Positions 36,117-44,984 of a DNA stretch of 64,000 nt are shown in pieces. How positions within the stretch are numbered: position 1 is the stretch's first letter; each line of letters starts with the position of its first letter. Below the pieces are notes generated by a model. That model made no database searches and was not told the DNA's origin. It worked only from the letters and a program-made list of their open reading frames with translations. The translations under genes and the position numbers were made by a program. This stretch comes from Luteolibacter yonseiensis. Its GTDB lineage: Bacteria; Verrucomicrobiota; Verrucomicrobiia; Verrucomicrobiales; Akkermansiaceae. The stretch lies in assembly GCF_016595465.1 (NCBI RefSeq), contig NZ_JAENIK010000012.1, forward strand, positions 434,001-498,000, read 5' to 3'.

Positions 36117-37310
36117 ATGTCCGGGATGAAAAAGTTTGATGACGGAAAACGTAGTCCGCGGATGAACCGGAGGCGTGTGCTTGGATTGACTTTGGCTGGG
36201 ATGGCGGCGGGAGCGGGGTGTCGGCGCGAGCAGCCGGTGGAAGCAGTGAAAAAGGTGGAAACCAGGAAGAATAGGGAGGGGGATGATCTCGTCCCTGTGA
36301 CGGTTGATCCCGCGCTGGAGATCCGCACGGTCGCGGGACTGCGCCCTTTCCGGCCATCCGGATTCGTGGTACGCAGGGAAGAGGCGGCTGGGAAAATCCT
36401 CGTCCACAACTACGGCCATGGCGGTGGCGGGATGACCCTGTCGTGGGGTAGTTCGGAACTCGCGGTGAAACTGGCGGGATCACTCGCCGGAGTATCCTGC
36501 GGCGTCGTCGGAGGAGGAGTGATGGGCCTCAGCACGGCGCGCCTGCTGCAACTGCGGGGGGCGAGCGTGACGATCTACACCGCCGCGCTGCCACCGGATA
36601 CCACATCAAACATTGCGGGCGCGCAATGGTGGCCGTTTTCCGTGTTCGACAATGACCGGCGGACCGAGGCGTTCGCGGCGCAATATTGCGAGGCGGCGGC
36701 TTTTTCTTACCAGTATTTCCAGCGCCTGGTCGGACCGCATCGTGGCGTGAGATGGCTGCCGAATTATTACCTGAGCAATGATCCGCCCAAAAACGGTTGG
36801 ATCAGCGGGCCCGGCGGCGTGCTGCACCCGTTGCAGGTTGGATTCCATGACTTCGGTCCTGGAGAGCACGTTTTCCCTGCCAATTACGCCCGGAGGTTCC
36901 ACACCATGATGATCGAACCGTCGATCTACCTGCCTTCCCTGCTCGAAGAAGTCGAGGACGCGGGCGGGAAAATCCTGATCCGGCCCATGGCGAACCGGGA
37001 TGAGATGCTGTCCCTCCCGCATCCGGTGGTTTTCAACTGTGCGGGCCTGGGCGCGAAGCAGCTCTGTGATGATCCGGAACTGATGCCCATCCGAGGACAG
37101 CTCACCTTCCTCCTGCCGCAGCCAGCTGTGAACTACAACCTGATCAGCGAGGATCTCTACATGTTCCCGCGCACGGATGGCATCCTGCTGGGGGGCACCT
37201 ACGATAAGAACCAATGGGACCCGGCCCCCGACATGGCCCGGCGCACCCGCATTGTGGCGGCGCACCGGGAAATGTTCGAAGGGATGCGGCGGATACAGGC
37301 CGGCGGGTGA
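36117..37310 (+). CDS. D-amino-acid-oxidase-like flavoprotein with circularly permuted segment order, Tat lipoprotein-type signal
   Basis: A 397-residue FAD enzyme. N-terminal RRR motif and hydrophobic stretch end in AGC, a possible twin-arginine lipoprotein signal. Next come RPFRPSGFVVR (76-86) and NYGHGGGGMTLSWG (98-111), which in DAO-family oxidases are the last conserved segments. Only after them comes the FAD-binding Rossmann motif GVVGGGVMGLSTARLL (129-144), normally at the N-terminus. The chain then follows the usual order and ends where the DAO family has its final linker. The fold is therefore in circularly permuted order. Substrate probably a D-amino acid or related amine; unproven. 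Start could also be 36126 or 36162. Confidence 0.8.
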   Translation: MSGMKKFDDGKRSPRMNRRRVLGLTLAGMAAGAGCRREQPVEAVKKVETRKNREGDDLVPVTVDPALEIRTVAGLRPFRPSGFVVRREEAAGKILVHNYGHGGGGMTLSWGSSELAVKLAGSLAGVSCGVVGGGVMGLSTARLLQLRGASVTIYTAALPPDTTSNIAGAQWWPFSVFDNDRRTEAFAAQYCEAAAFSYQYFQRLVGPHRGVRWLPNYYLSNDPPKNGWISGPGGVLHPLQVGFHDFGPGEHVFPANYARRFHTMMIEPSIYLPSLLEEVEDAGGKILIRPMANRDEMLSLPHPVVFNCAGLGAKQLCDDPELMPIRGQLTFLLPQPAVNYNLISEDLYMFPRTDGILLGGTYDKNQWDPAPDMARRTRIVAAHREMFEGMRRIQAGG

Positions 37311-37321
37311 GAGGTGCCGGT

Positions 37322-38482
37322 TTATCTCGAAGCGATCACCTCCACGGTGAATCCCTTGAGATATCCCGTTTCCGGGATGGAGATCAGGATCGGGTGGTCC
37401 GCGCGCTGGGAGTGGTTCATGACAAGACGCGCTGATTTCTTCGCATCAATGGAGGCGGCGACAAGGTTTTCCATGTAGAGTTCGCGCGAGGCGTGGTAGG
37501 AGCAGCAGAAGGTGGAGAGGAGGCCGCCCTTGTCGAGGAGCTTGAGCGAGCGCAGGTGGATCTCCTTGTAGCCGCGCATGGCGTCCATGAGCGTGGCCTT
37601 GTTGCGGGTGAAGCTCGGAGGATCGAGAATGATGAGGTCGTACTCCGGCTTGGCGTGTTTGAGGAAATCGAAGACATTGTGCTCGATAACGTCGATCTCC
37701 ACACCGTTGAGTTTTGCGTTCTTCCTCGCGGCTTCACAGGCGCTGGCGGAGACGTCCACGGCGGTGACATGGGCGGCGCCGGCTTTCGCACAGGCGAGGG
37801 CGAATCCGCCTTGATTGGTGAAGCAGTCGAGCACGCGTTTTCCCTTGGAGAGTGCGGCGACTTCGGCGTGGGCCTGGAACTGGTCGAGGTAGAGGCCGGT
37901 CTTCTGTCCGTCATAGAGATCCACTTCGAAGATGATGTCGTTCGCGCGGACCTGGAAACTGCCGGGATTTTCTCCATGCAGCATCTCGATCCCCGGCTCC
38001 ATGCCTTCCGCCTTGCGGTAGGGAGAGTCGTTCCGGAGGACGATGGAGGCCGGATTGAGGAGGGAGATGAGAGCGTCCCGGATGATCTCCTTGCGCAGGT
38101 CCATGGCGAGCGTGAGGGTTTGCACCGACAGGTGGTCGCCATAACGGTCCACGATCAGGCCGGGCAGGCCGTCGGACTCGGACCAGACGAGGCGGGCCAG
38201 CGTTTCATCGATTCCGGAAGCTTTCCGGTGTTCGATCGCCTGGCCGATGCGGCGGGTGAAGAAATCCAGATTGAGATCCTGCTTCCGGCGTGAGAAGCGT
38301 CGCGCGACGATCTGCGACTGCGGATTGTAAATGGCGGTGCCGAGCGGGCGATCCCGGAAATCCTTGAGTGTGATGACGTCTCCTGGTTGTGGATTGCCGA
38401 AGGTTTTCTTGATCTCGGTGGCATAAATCCATTCGTGACCGTGGAAAATGCGTGCTCTGGGTGCGATGATGATGCCTGCCAT
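37322..38482 (-). CDS. rlmI: class I rRNA m5C methyltransferase, RlmI-like
   Basis: A 386-residue S-adenosylmethionine methyltransferase of the COG1092/RlmI family, which methylates 23S rRNA C1962. The N-terminal PUA-like domain (GHEWIYATEI), EEHAD-like middle part and Rossmann core (VLDCFTNQGGFAL, SAM loop) are present, with the catalytic Pro-rich DPPSFTRNK and the Cys pair in STFCCSYHAS. MAGIIIAPRARIFHG at 38482 is the family-typical start; the longer frame to 38515 is unlikely. It converges on the flavoprotein gene. Confidence 0.92.
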   Translation of the reverse strand: MAGIIIAPRARIFHGHEWIYATEIKKTFGNPQPGDVITLKDFRDRPLGTAIYNPQSQIVARRFSRRKQDLNLDFFTRRIGQAIEHRKASGIDETLARLVWSESDGLPGLIVDRYGDHLSVQTLTLAMDLRKEIIRDALISLLNPASIVLRNDSPYRKAEGMEPGIEMLHGENPGSFQVRANDIIFEVDLYDGQKTGLYLDQFQAHAEVAALSKGKRVLDCFTNQGGFALACAKAGAAHVTAVDVSASACEAARKNAKLNGVEIDVIEHNVFDFLKHAKPEYDLIILDPPSFTRNKATLMDAMRGYKEIHLRSLKLLDKGGLLSTFCCSYHASRELYMENLVAASIDAKKSARLVMNHSQRADHPILISIPETGYLKGFTVEVIASR

Positions 38483-38605
38483 GGGGCGGAAATCTCTGCC
38501 GGGAATGGGCCGCATGTCGAATGCGAAACAGCAGGTGAGTGAAATCTGGTGAGATTTTCCCCTTGATCCCGTCCGCCTGAATCCCTAGGCAGAGGGCCAC
38601 CAATC

Positions 38606-38854
38606 ATGGGACAACAACTTAAAAAGATCATCAAACGCCGTCGCCGCGCCGATTATTTGAAGCGCAAGGCTGAACAGCTGAAGCTCGGCGGCACCGTGAA
38701 AAGCTCCGCTGTCAAGAAGGCCGAGCCTGCGAAGAAGGCTCCGGCCAAGAAAGCCGCCGCCGCCAAGAAAGCTCCAGCGAAGAAAGTCGCCAAGAAAGCT
38801 GACGAAGTGGTGGAAACCGCCGCTCCAGAAGCGACCGAGACCGAGGAATCCTGA
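38606..38854 (+). CDS. small Lys/Ala-rich basic protein
   Basis: An 82-residue protein. The first 27 residues are extremely basic (MGQQLKKIIKRRRRADYLKR), residues 30-65 are AAKKAPAKK-like repeats as in histone H1 tails, and the last 15 are acidic (ETAAPEATETEES). Codon use and a following terminator support a real gene. It is likely to bind nucleic acid or ribosomal RNA, but I do not recognise the family for certain. Confidence 0.75.
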   Translation: MGQQLKKIIKRRRRADYLKRKAEQLKLGGTVKSSAVKKAEPAKKAPAKKAAAAKKAPAKKVAKKADEVVETAAPEATETEES

Positions 38855-38886
38855 GATTCCGGTTTTTTCGATCTCCGAAGAATTTT

Positions 38887-38919
38887 ACGGGCTGCTCCAG
38901 AAGGGGCGGCCCGTTTTTT
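38887..38919 (+). terminator. intrinsic terminator after Lys/Ala-rich gene
   Basis: ACGGGCTGC (38887-38895) pairs with GCGGCCCGT (38906-38914), with one U-G wobble, and is followed directly by TTTTT. It sits 33 bases after the stop. Confidence 0.85.
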
Positions 38920-38951
38920 CGTTATCCTGCAACGGGCGGAAATACTCTCCG

Positions 38952-40376
38952 TCACAACGTCGGTAGAATCAACGGCTTGATCGCGGATTTCTTGAATTCC
39001 TGAATCTTCGGAAGCGAAAGTTTTCGGGTCACCGGGTCCCATTGGTAGGGCGCTCCATAGATGGGATCATTGGGGACCGGCTGGCCTTTGAGGATGGCGA
39101 AGGCGGCTTGCGTCATTCCCGTCTGGACTTGGTACCTTTCCCAAGTGTCACGCAGGTTGTGGCTGTCCGTTGTCATGCCATGTTCTTTGGCGATCCGCTG
39201 GCTGCGCAGCGAGAGGTCCTTATAGCCGGGGCGGACGACAGGGTTTGACGGAAGGTCCGATAGGGAGAGTGATTCGTTCCGGTTGACGAACGACCGGGAT
39301 GCCTGGGTGTAGGCCTCTGCCAACGCTTCCGCATCGGCGGGAGTTCCGGGATCCTTCGTATCCGCCAACGCGGGAAGGAAGACCCCGGGCATGTAGGCAT
39401 TCCATTCGCCCCGGACCAGCCGTGCGAAATCGGCGGGTTGGCGGAGTGTCGGGTTCGCCGCATTTTCCCAAGCCGTGACATCGGTCCCGGAGGGAAGGGC
39501 CGGGAGGATGTTGGAAAGGACGTATCGGTCGATGGTTTGTTGGACGTTGGCACCGACGAGCCCCTGCATGAAGGTGGGGGCCTCGCCATTCCTCAGATGA
39601 TCGGCGAGTCCGTTTGCCGCCCGGATGGATTCCAACGCACGGCCGATATCGCCTTGTTCGGCAAAAAGTCTGGCCTCCATGAGAAATGCCTTGGAAAAAT
39701 CGCGGGCTGCCATGCCCGTTTCGAGTACCGTTTCATCTTCGGAAAAGCCTCCGGAGGATCGCTCCGGCATGAGGGCGATGGCGCGCGCTTCATCCAGCAA
39801 CGCCCGGTTGTCATCCAGCCAGTCTTTCACGGAGTGCGAATTCCACGGAAACTCCTTGGTGACTCCGAAGTGCGCCTTGAGCTTGTCCGGCAGGTCGATG
39901 AGGCCGGATGCACCCGGCTTTATCGTGTCACGCAGGCGTTTTTCGAAACGTGCCCACTGCAGCAGTCCGTTGCGTTCGGCTGGAAGGTCTTTGTAAGTGA
40001 CCGAGAGTTCGGGGTAGCGGACCAGGATGCGTCCGTACCACGCCTTCCCCAGCTTCATGAGCTTGCGATACTTTTCTTGATCCTGCGGATTTTCCGATTG
40101 CTTGAGGTTGTAAAAATGACTGCCGAAGTCGTGACCCATCTCGCTTTTCCACGGATTCAGCTTCGAGTGCGCCAAACTGAAAAGGCTGTCATCATACCAA
40201 CCCAGCGGCTTGGAGCGGGCTCCTGCGGCAGGAGGTTTTGAGCCCCAGGTTGAGATGTCCGGTTCATCGAAGGTCCCCGCAAGCCAGACACCCCCGCACA
40301 TGAGCAGGACAGGGATCAGCGGAATGGCGAGCCAGATAACACGTTTGGAGGGGCGGTATCTCATGTACCCTACCAT
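38952..40376 (-). CDS. membrane-anchored hypothetical protein
   Basis: A 470-474 residue protein with one N-terminal membrane segment (WLAIPLIPVLLMCGGVWLAG) after a basic start, then a long mostly helical domain on the outer side of the inner membrane. The middle contains helices with repeated Leu/Ala pattern (FSKAFLMEARLFAEQGDIGRA) like TPR-type packing. The C-terminus has YGAPYQWDPVTRKLSLP, a strand motif seen in several exported Verrucomicrobial proteins. I do not recognise a function. The ATG at 40364 is an alternative start. Confidence 0.7.
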   Translation of the reverse strand: MVGYMRYRPSKRVIWLAIPLIPVLLMCGGVWLAGTFDEPDISTWGSKPPAAGARSKPLGWYDDSLFSLAHSKLNPWKSEMGHDFGSHFYNLKQSENPQDQEKYRKLMKLGKAWYGRILVRYPELSVTYKDLPAERNGLLQWARFEKRLRDTIKPGASGLIDLPDKLKAHFGVTKEFPWNSHSVKDWLDDNRALLDEARAIALMPERSSGGFSEDETVLETGMAARDFSKAFLMEARLFAEQGDIGRALESIRAANGLADHLRNGEAPTFMQGLVGANVQQTIDRYVLSNILPALPSGTDVTAWENAANPTLRQPADFARLVRGEWNAYMPGVFLPALADTKDPGTPADAEALAEAYTQASRSFVNRNESLSLSDLPSNPVVRPGYKDLSLRSQRIAKEHGMTTDSHNLRDTWERYQVQTGMTQAAFAILKGQPVPNDPIYGAPYQWDPVTRKLSLPKIQEFKKSAIKPLILPTL

Positions 40377-40536
40377 CCGGGATTCCGATGATTGGAGGCA
40401 AGAGATGATTTCGATATCGAACGAGGAAGATCAAACGGCGGGAAAACGGCCGATCACGCCCGCCCGGCTCGCTGATCAGTCTCTTTTCTTACGTCTTATG
40501 TCTTGCCGTCTCCCGTCTCCAGTGCACGTTCCGGCC

Positions 40537-40899
40537 ATGAACGCGGCGGTGAACTACAAGATCGGCAACGAAAAACTGGTGAAGGTGCTGGAAGGAGCGT
40601 CGTCACACCTGCGCGGCCTGCTCGACCGGCAGGGACGGCCGGACGGCGCGCTGCGCATCGCGGTGGTCGGTGGCGGGTGCTCTGGCCTCCAGTATAAGAT
40701 GGACCTTGTCGACGGCCCGCGCGACCGGGACATCCTGGTGCCGAGCAACGGAGTGAATGTCGTGATCGACCCGAAGAGCGCGCTCTTTGTCAGCGGAAGT
40801 GAACTGGATTTTTCCGACGATCTCCAGCAGGGAGGTTTCAAGGTGAGCAATCCGAACGCGGTGGTCACCTGCTCCTGCGGCGAGAGTTTCGCGGCTTGA
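40537..40899 (+). CDS. A-type iron-sulfur carrier (HesB/IscA/ErpA family)
   Basis: A 120-residue A-type carrier. The three cluster-binding cysteines are C48 (GGGCSGLQY), C112 and C114 (VTCSCGESF). ATG 40537 starts a normal-length protein; the upstream open frame back to 40210 is antisense to the membrane-anchored gene. Such proteins hold 2Fe-2S or 4Fe-4S clusters and pass them to apo-targets; ErpA, IscA and SufA cannot be separated by these motifs. There are no isc or suf neighbours. Confidence 0.93.
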   Translation: MNAAVNYKIGNEKLVKVLEGASSHLRGLLDRQGRPDGALRIAVVGGGCSGLQYKMDLVDGPRDRDILVPSNGVNVVIDPKSALFVSGSELDFSDDLQQGGFKVSNPNAVVTCSCGESFAA

Positions 40900-40950
40900 C
40901 CGGGAAAACGAGGTTGATTGATTCGGGAAATCCGCGACGTTTCGGCATTC

Positions 40951-43653
40951 ATGAAATTTCAGCGAGTCCTGATGGTTGCGGGATTTTCCACGTGGTCGTG
41001 GACCGCGTACGCCGCGCCGGAACCCACCACCGTGCCTTCTCCTCCGGAGAAATCCGTGGAAGTGCTCGTCCAGGAACTTGCCGATCCGAAATTCCGCACA
41101 CGGGAGGAGGCCAGCCGGAAGATCTGGCAAATCGGAGATCCGGCACTCCCCGCATTACAGGCTGTCGCGGAGGGCAAGGATCCCGAGCAGGCTTACAGGG
41201 CACGGGAATTGATCCGGAAAATCCAGCTCTTCATCACTCCCGAGACAGATCCCACGGTGATCGCCATTGTCGAACAGTATGCCAAGGCCTCCGGACGGGA
41301 AAAGGAGAAACTTTTTGAGGAACTCATCCGCAAACGCGCGTGGCGGCAGCTTCTCAAGCTTTATTCCAATGAGTCGAGCGCAGAGCTGCGGGCCAGCCTC
41401 GAAGAACCGCTGCGTTCCAATCACGAGGGGAATTTCGGCATTTCCGCCGTGGCCGTGATCGCGGCGCGTGAAAGCCTGGGAAAGGGCGATGCCGATAGCG
41501 CGCGGGAGTTTTTGGAAATGGCTCCGGCCACGGCGACCGGCCTGCTCGCGCTGGCGAATTTCCACCGCAACCAAGGGACTCTGGATGATGAGTTGAAGCG
41601 CGCGCTCACGCTCAAAGGACCCCATGCCGACGCCTGGCAACTCGCGTTGTACCGTGCCTCCGGTAATGTCGGAGCCGCGAAGAATGCCGCCACCGCGGCA
41701 GGGGAATCGAAGATCTCCGCTGTGATGTCCGTCCTGCTTGGCGATCCGATTCCTTGGTTGCAGCGGGAGAAAGGAGATTCGGGTGCCGAAAAGAATGCCA
41801 CGGCCTACACCGATCTCGCGATCCGGCGCTGGCAGGGAAAGCCGATCCGCGAACTGGATCGATATCCGCTGATGCTCGCGTTGAACGGGCGCGGGGACCA
41901 GGACCAACTGGCCGCCATCAACGCGTTGTACTTGCTCGGCGAAACAGCAATGGCGGACACCGCGTTTGTTCAAAGTTCGAAATTGGGTGGTTATGTTTAC
42001 AACGAGATGGTCGAACGCGTCCCGGAAGCGTTGAAAATTCTGGGACTCGATCCGGAAAAGCCGGACTACACCGCATGGGTCGGCGAGAGGATTGGGATAC
42101 TGAGGAAGGATGATAGCGAGGAATACAATCCTTCCGATGCGACCCTGGATCTCCTTTACCTGGTGAACTTTCTGGAAAGCCGCGGACTGGCCCAGCAGGC
42201 CGAGGATGCGTACCTGAAGCCGCTGCTCGCCCTTGCCGGGGAAAATGAGGATCATTTCACCCGGTTTTTGAGATATCTGTGCGGTTCCACACGTGGTGCG
42301 AGATCACGACACGATGGAGCCCCCGCCTTGTTGCAAAAACTGATCGGTACCTGGGCGGGTGACAATGAGGAGCGCTGGGACGACGCCCTGGGCTTCCTGT
42401 TCGGCGAACAGGAAGAGGTCCGTGTGTTATGGGAATGGCTGGCGGAACTCGACCCTCAGGCCGGTCGCGCGGAACGCCTCTCCGGGATGCTCTCGGTTTT
42501 CGGCGTCGGGCGCGACCCCGCCAAACTCCGGGAGAAATGGGTGGAGCTCGCATGGGCGGACGTCCAAAAAACTCCCTTGGAAAAGCGTGAAGCGATTTTG
42601 GAGAAAATGATCTTTCTTGTCGGGCAAACGTCGGACGCGGCCAACCAGCTCAAGCTTTGGGACATGCTGCCGGAGGGGAAACGCGAGGAAATCATGGGCG
42701 GTGTTTTCCTGGATAACTTCACCGCTGCGGGACGCTGGACCGAGGCGGCCGAGTGGGAGCTCAAACTTATCGAGGCCCGCGCCAAGGCCAAGCTTGATCC
42801 GGTACCCACCCTGCACGCCCGGGCCGCCGCATTTCTGCGGCGCGCCGGGAAGGCGGAGGAGGCTGCCGCTCACGACAGTTGGGTGGAGAAACTCGCCCTC
42901 GGCTATGACGCCGAAGCGATCTCGATTTCCTACAGCGAGGGTGGAGACTACACGCGTGCCGCGATCTGGATGGAACGGGCTGTCCGTGAGTGCAATCCGG
43001 AGAACCCCCAGACCCTCGCCAGGGTTCTGGAGGCCCACCAGGCGTTGTTGATGGAACAGGGGAGCTGGCTGCAATTGGCGGCTCATGCGGAGGTCCGGGC
43101 GCAGATCGCGGCGGCCGAGGTGCCGCCAAGCTCGAACCCCGTGGCGCTGCAAATCCTGCGTTTCCAGTCCGACCTCGGACGGGCGCTCGCGAATCTCAAG
43201 GCAGACCGCGCCGGATCCGTCGCGCTGATCAATCAGGCTCTCGGGAATTTCCCCAGCGACGGAAGTCTGGCTGACGACTTCTTTCCCGCCGTGCGCAAGG
43301 CGGGGCTGCTGAAGGAGCATGATGAGTGGTTTGAAGCGGCATGGGCGCGCATGTCCCGCGTGCTCGAACAATTTCCAGACTGTGACAACACCCGGAACAC
43401 CGCCGCCTGGCTGGCTTCACGTGCCCGGCTCAAGCTCGATGAAGCCGAAGCGCTGGAGACCAGGGTCATCGCACTCAATCCGGAGGAATCCTCCTACCTC
43501 GATACCATGGCGGAGATCCGGTTCGCCAAAGGAGACCGGAAGGCGGCGCTCGAGCATTCCGCCCGCGCCGTCAATTTCGAACCCGGAGGCCCCCAGGCCC
43601 CCATCCTGCGCCGGCAGCACGAACGTTTCCGCACCGAGCCCATGCAGAAGTGA
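40951..43653 (+). CDS. large secreted TPR/helical-repeat protein, unknown
   Basis: A 900-residue exported protein. The signal peptide begins MKFQRVLMVAGF and ends at AYA (residues 1-22). A HEAT-like stretch with VQELADPKFRTREEASR follows, then many helical repeats, including an ALEHSARAVNFEP segment typical of TPR near the C-terminus. Residues conserved in each repeat (Ala, Leu, Gly) match TPR packing, but classical TPR is clear only in the last third. It probably scaffolds periplasmic or surface proteins. It follows the Fe-S carrier by 51 bases, but a functional link is not implied. Confidence 0.8.
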   Translation: MKFQRVLMVAGFSTWSWTAYAAPEPTTVPSPPEKSVEVLVQELADPKFRTREEASRKIWQIGDPALPALQAVAEGKDPEQAYRARELIRKIQLFITPETDPTVIAIVEQYAKASGREKEKLFEELIRKRAWRQLLKLYSNESSAELRASLEEPLRSNHEGNFGISAVAVIAARESLGKGDADSAREFLEMAPATATGLLALANFHRNQGTLDDELKRALTLKGPHADAWQLALYRASGNVGAAKNAATAAGESKISAVMSVLLGDPIPWLQREKGDSGAEKNATAYTDLAIRRWQGKPIRELDRYPLMLALNGRGDQDQLAAINALYLLGETAMADTAFVQSSKLGGYVYNEMVERVPEALKILGLDPEKPDYTAWVGERIGILRKDDSEEYNPSDATLDLLYLVNFLESRGLAQQAEDAYLKPLLALAGENEDHFTRFLRYLCGSTRGARSRHDGAPALLQKLIGTWAGDNEERWDDALGFLFGEQEEVRVLWEWLAELDPQAGRAERLSGMLSVFGVGRDPAKLREKWVELAWADVQKTPLEKREAILEKMIFLVGQTSDAANQLKLWDMLPEGKREEIMGGVFLDNFTAAGRWTEAAEWELKLIEARAKAKLDPVPTLHARAAAFLRRAGKAEEAAAHDSWVEKLALGYDAEAISISYSEGGDYTRAAIWMERAVRECNPENPQTLARVLEAHQALLMEQGSWLQLAAHAEVRAQIAAAEVPPSSNPVALQILRFQSDLGRALANLKADRAGSVALINQALGNFPSDGSLADDFFPAVRKAGLLKEHDEWFEAAWARMSRVLEQFPDCDNTRNTAAWLASRARLKLDEAEALETRVIALNPEESSYLDTMAEIRFAKGDRKAALEHSARAVNFEPGGPQAPILRRQHERFRTEPMQK

Positions 43654-43706
43654 ATGACAGACCGGACGCCTGTGTTCCCGGATAGGAGGGCCATCTAACT
43701 CAACAC

Positions 43707-43747
43707 CCCGCTTGACAGCGGGCCTGCTCTAAGGCGGGATTCCCGCC
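43707..43747 (+). promoter_or_regulatory. two consecutive stem-loops in pgk leader
   Basis: CCCGC TTGACA GCGGG (43707-43722) is followed by GGCGGGA T TCCCGCC (43733-43747), a nearly perfect palindrome that ends two bases before the ATG of pgk. The second covers the place where a ribosome-binding site would lie. It could be an operator or an RNA structure controlling translation. Confidence 0.4.
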
Positions 43748-43749
43748 CC

Positions 43750-44946
43750 ATGGCTAAACTATCCATTCGCGATCTCGATGTTTCTTCCAAAGAAGTCCTC
43801 ATGCGTGCTGACTTCAACGTCCCGCTCAAGGATGGCGTCATCACCGATGACACCCGGATCCAAGGGGCGATCCCTTCCATCCGCCATCTGATTTCGGGCG
43901 GTGCCAAGCTCGTGCTTTGCTCCCACCTCGGTCGTCCCACCGGCGGCTTCGAGGCGAAGTTCTCCCTTGCTCCCGTGGCAGCCGCACTTTCCGCCATCCT
44001 CGGCCAAGAGGTGAAACTCGCTCCGGACAGCATCGGTGAGGAAACGGCCGCCCTCCGCGCCGCCCTCCAACCGGGCGAGGTCCTGTTGCTTGAGAACACC
44101 CGTTTTTATCCCGAAGAAGAGGCCAACGACTCCGGCTACGCCGAGAAACTCGCCGGCTCGGCTGAAATTTTCGTCAACGACGCGTTCGGCACCGCTCACC
44201 GCGCGCACGCCTCCACGGAAGGTGTCACCCATTTCGTGAAGCAAAGCGCTTCCGGATTCCTTCTCGACCGCGAGCTGGAATACCTCGACGGCAAGCTCCA
44301 GAACCCCGAGCGGCCCTTCCTCGTCATCATGGGCGGCGCCAAGGTTTCGGACAAGATCCAGGTCATCACCGCGCTCATGGAGAAAGCCGACGCCTTCCTC
44401 ATCGGCGGCGCGATGGCAAACACCTTCCGCAAGGCGCAGGGCTACAAGACCGGCAACAGCCGCGTGGAAGGCGACAAGCTCGACCTCGCTCTCGACATTC
44501 TCGCCAAGGCCGAGGCCAAGGGCGTGAAGTTCCTGCTTCCTGCCGACACCCGCGTGACCCAGGAGTTCAAGGAAGGTGCTGAGACCCAGGTCACCGGCGT
44601 TTACGGCCAAGGGGGCGAAACTCCCGATGGCTGGGAAGGCATCGACATCGGTGATGTCGCGATCGCCGAATTCTCCGAAGAAGTCGCCAAGGCGAAAACC
44701 ATCATCTGGAACGGCCCGATGGGCGTGTTCGAACTCGACAGCTTCGCCAAGGGCACCAAGGCCATCGCCGAAGCCATGGCGGCGAACGAAGGCACCACCA
44801 TCGTCGGTGGCGGTGACTCCGTCACGGCCGTCAACAAGTTCGGTCTCGATGACCGGATGACCTTCATTTCCACCGGTGGTGGCGCATCCCTCGAGCTCCT
44901 CGAAGGAAAGACCCTCCCTGGTGTGGCCGCTCTCAGCGAAGCCTGA
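43750..44946 (+). CDS. pgk: phosphoglycerate kinase
   Basis: A 398-residue glycolytic enzyme transferring phosphate between 1,3-bisphosphoglycerate and ADP. Signatures: [11 protein letters not shown] (18-28), [19 protein letters not shown], and the nucleotide-binding MGGAKVSDK and GGGDSVTAV segments. Length is that of bacterial PGK (E. coli 387). It lies 38 bases before tpiA on the same strand, forming the two-gene glycolytic operon. The leader has two hairpins. Confidence 0.98.
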   Translation: MAKLSIRDLDVSSKEVLMRADFNVPLKDGVITDDTRIQGAIPSIRHLISGGAKLVLCSHLGRPTGGFEAKFSLAPVAAALSAILGQEVKLAPDSIGEETAALRAALQPGEVLLLENTRFYPEEEANDSGYAEKLAGSAEIFVNDAFGTAHRAHASTEGVTHFVKQSASGFLLDRELEYLDGKLQNPERPFLVIMGGAKVSDKIQVITALMEKADAFLIGGAMANTFRKAQGYKTGNSRVEGDKLDLALDILAKAEAKGVKFLLPADTRVTQEFKEGAETQVTGVYGQGGETPDGWEGIDIGDVAIAEFSEEVAKAKTIIWNGPMGVFELDSFAKGTKAIAEAMAANEGTTIVGGGDSVTAVNKFGLDDRMTFISTGGGASLELLEGKTLPGVAALSEA

Positions 44947-44984
44947 TTTCCGTCCAAACCCTCCCAACCACTGAAACCATCATC

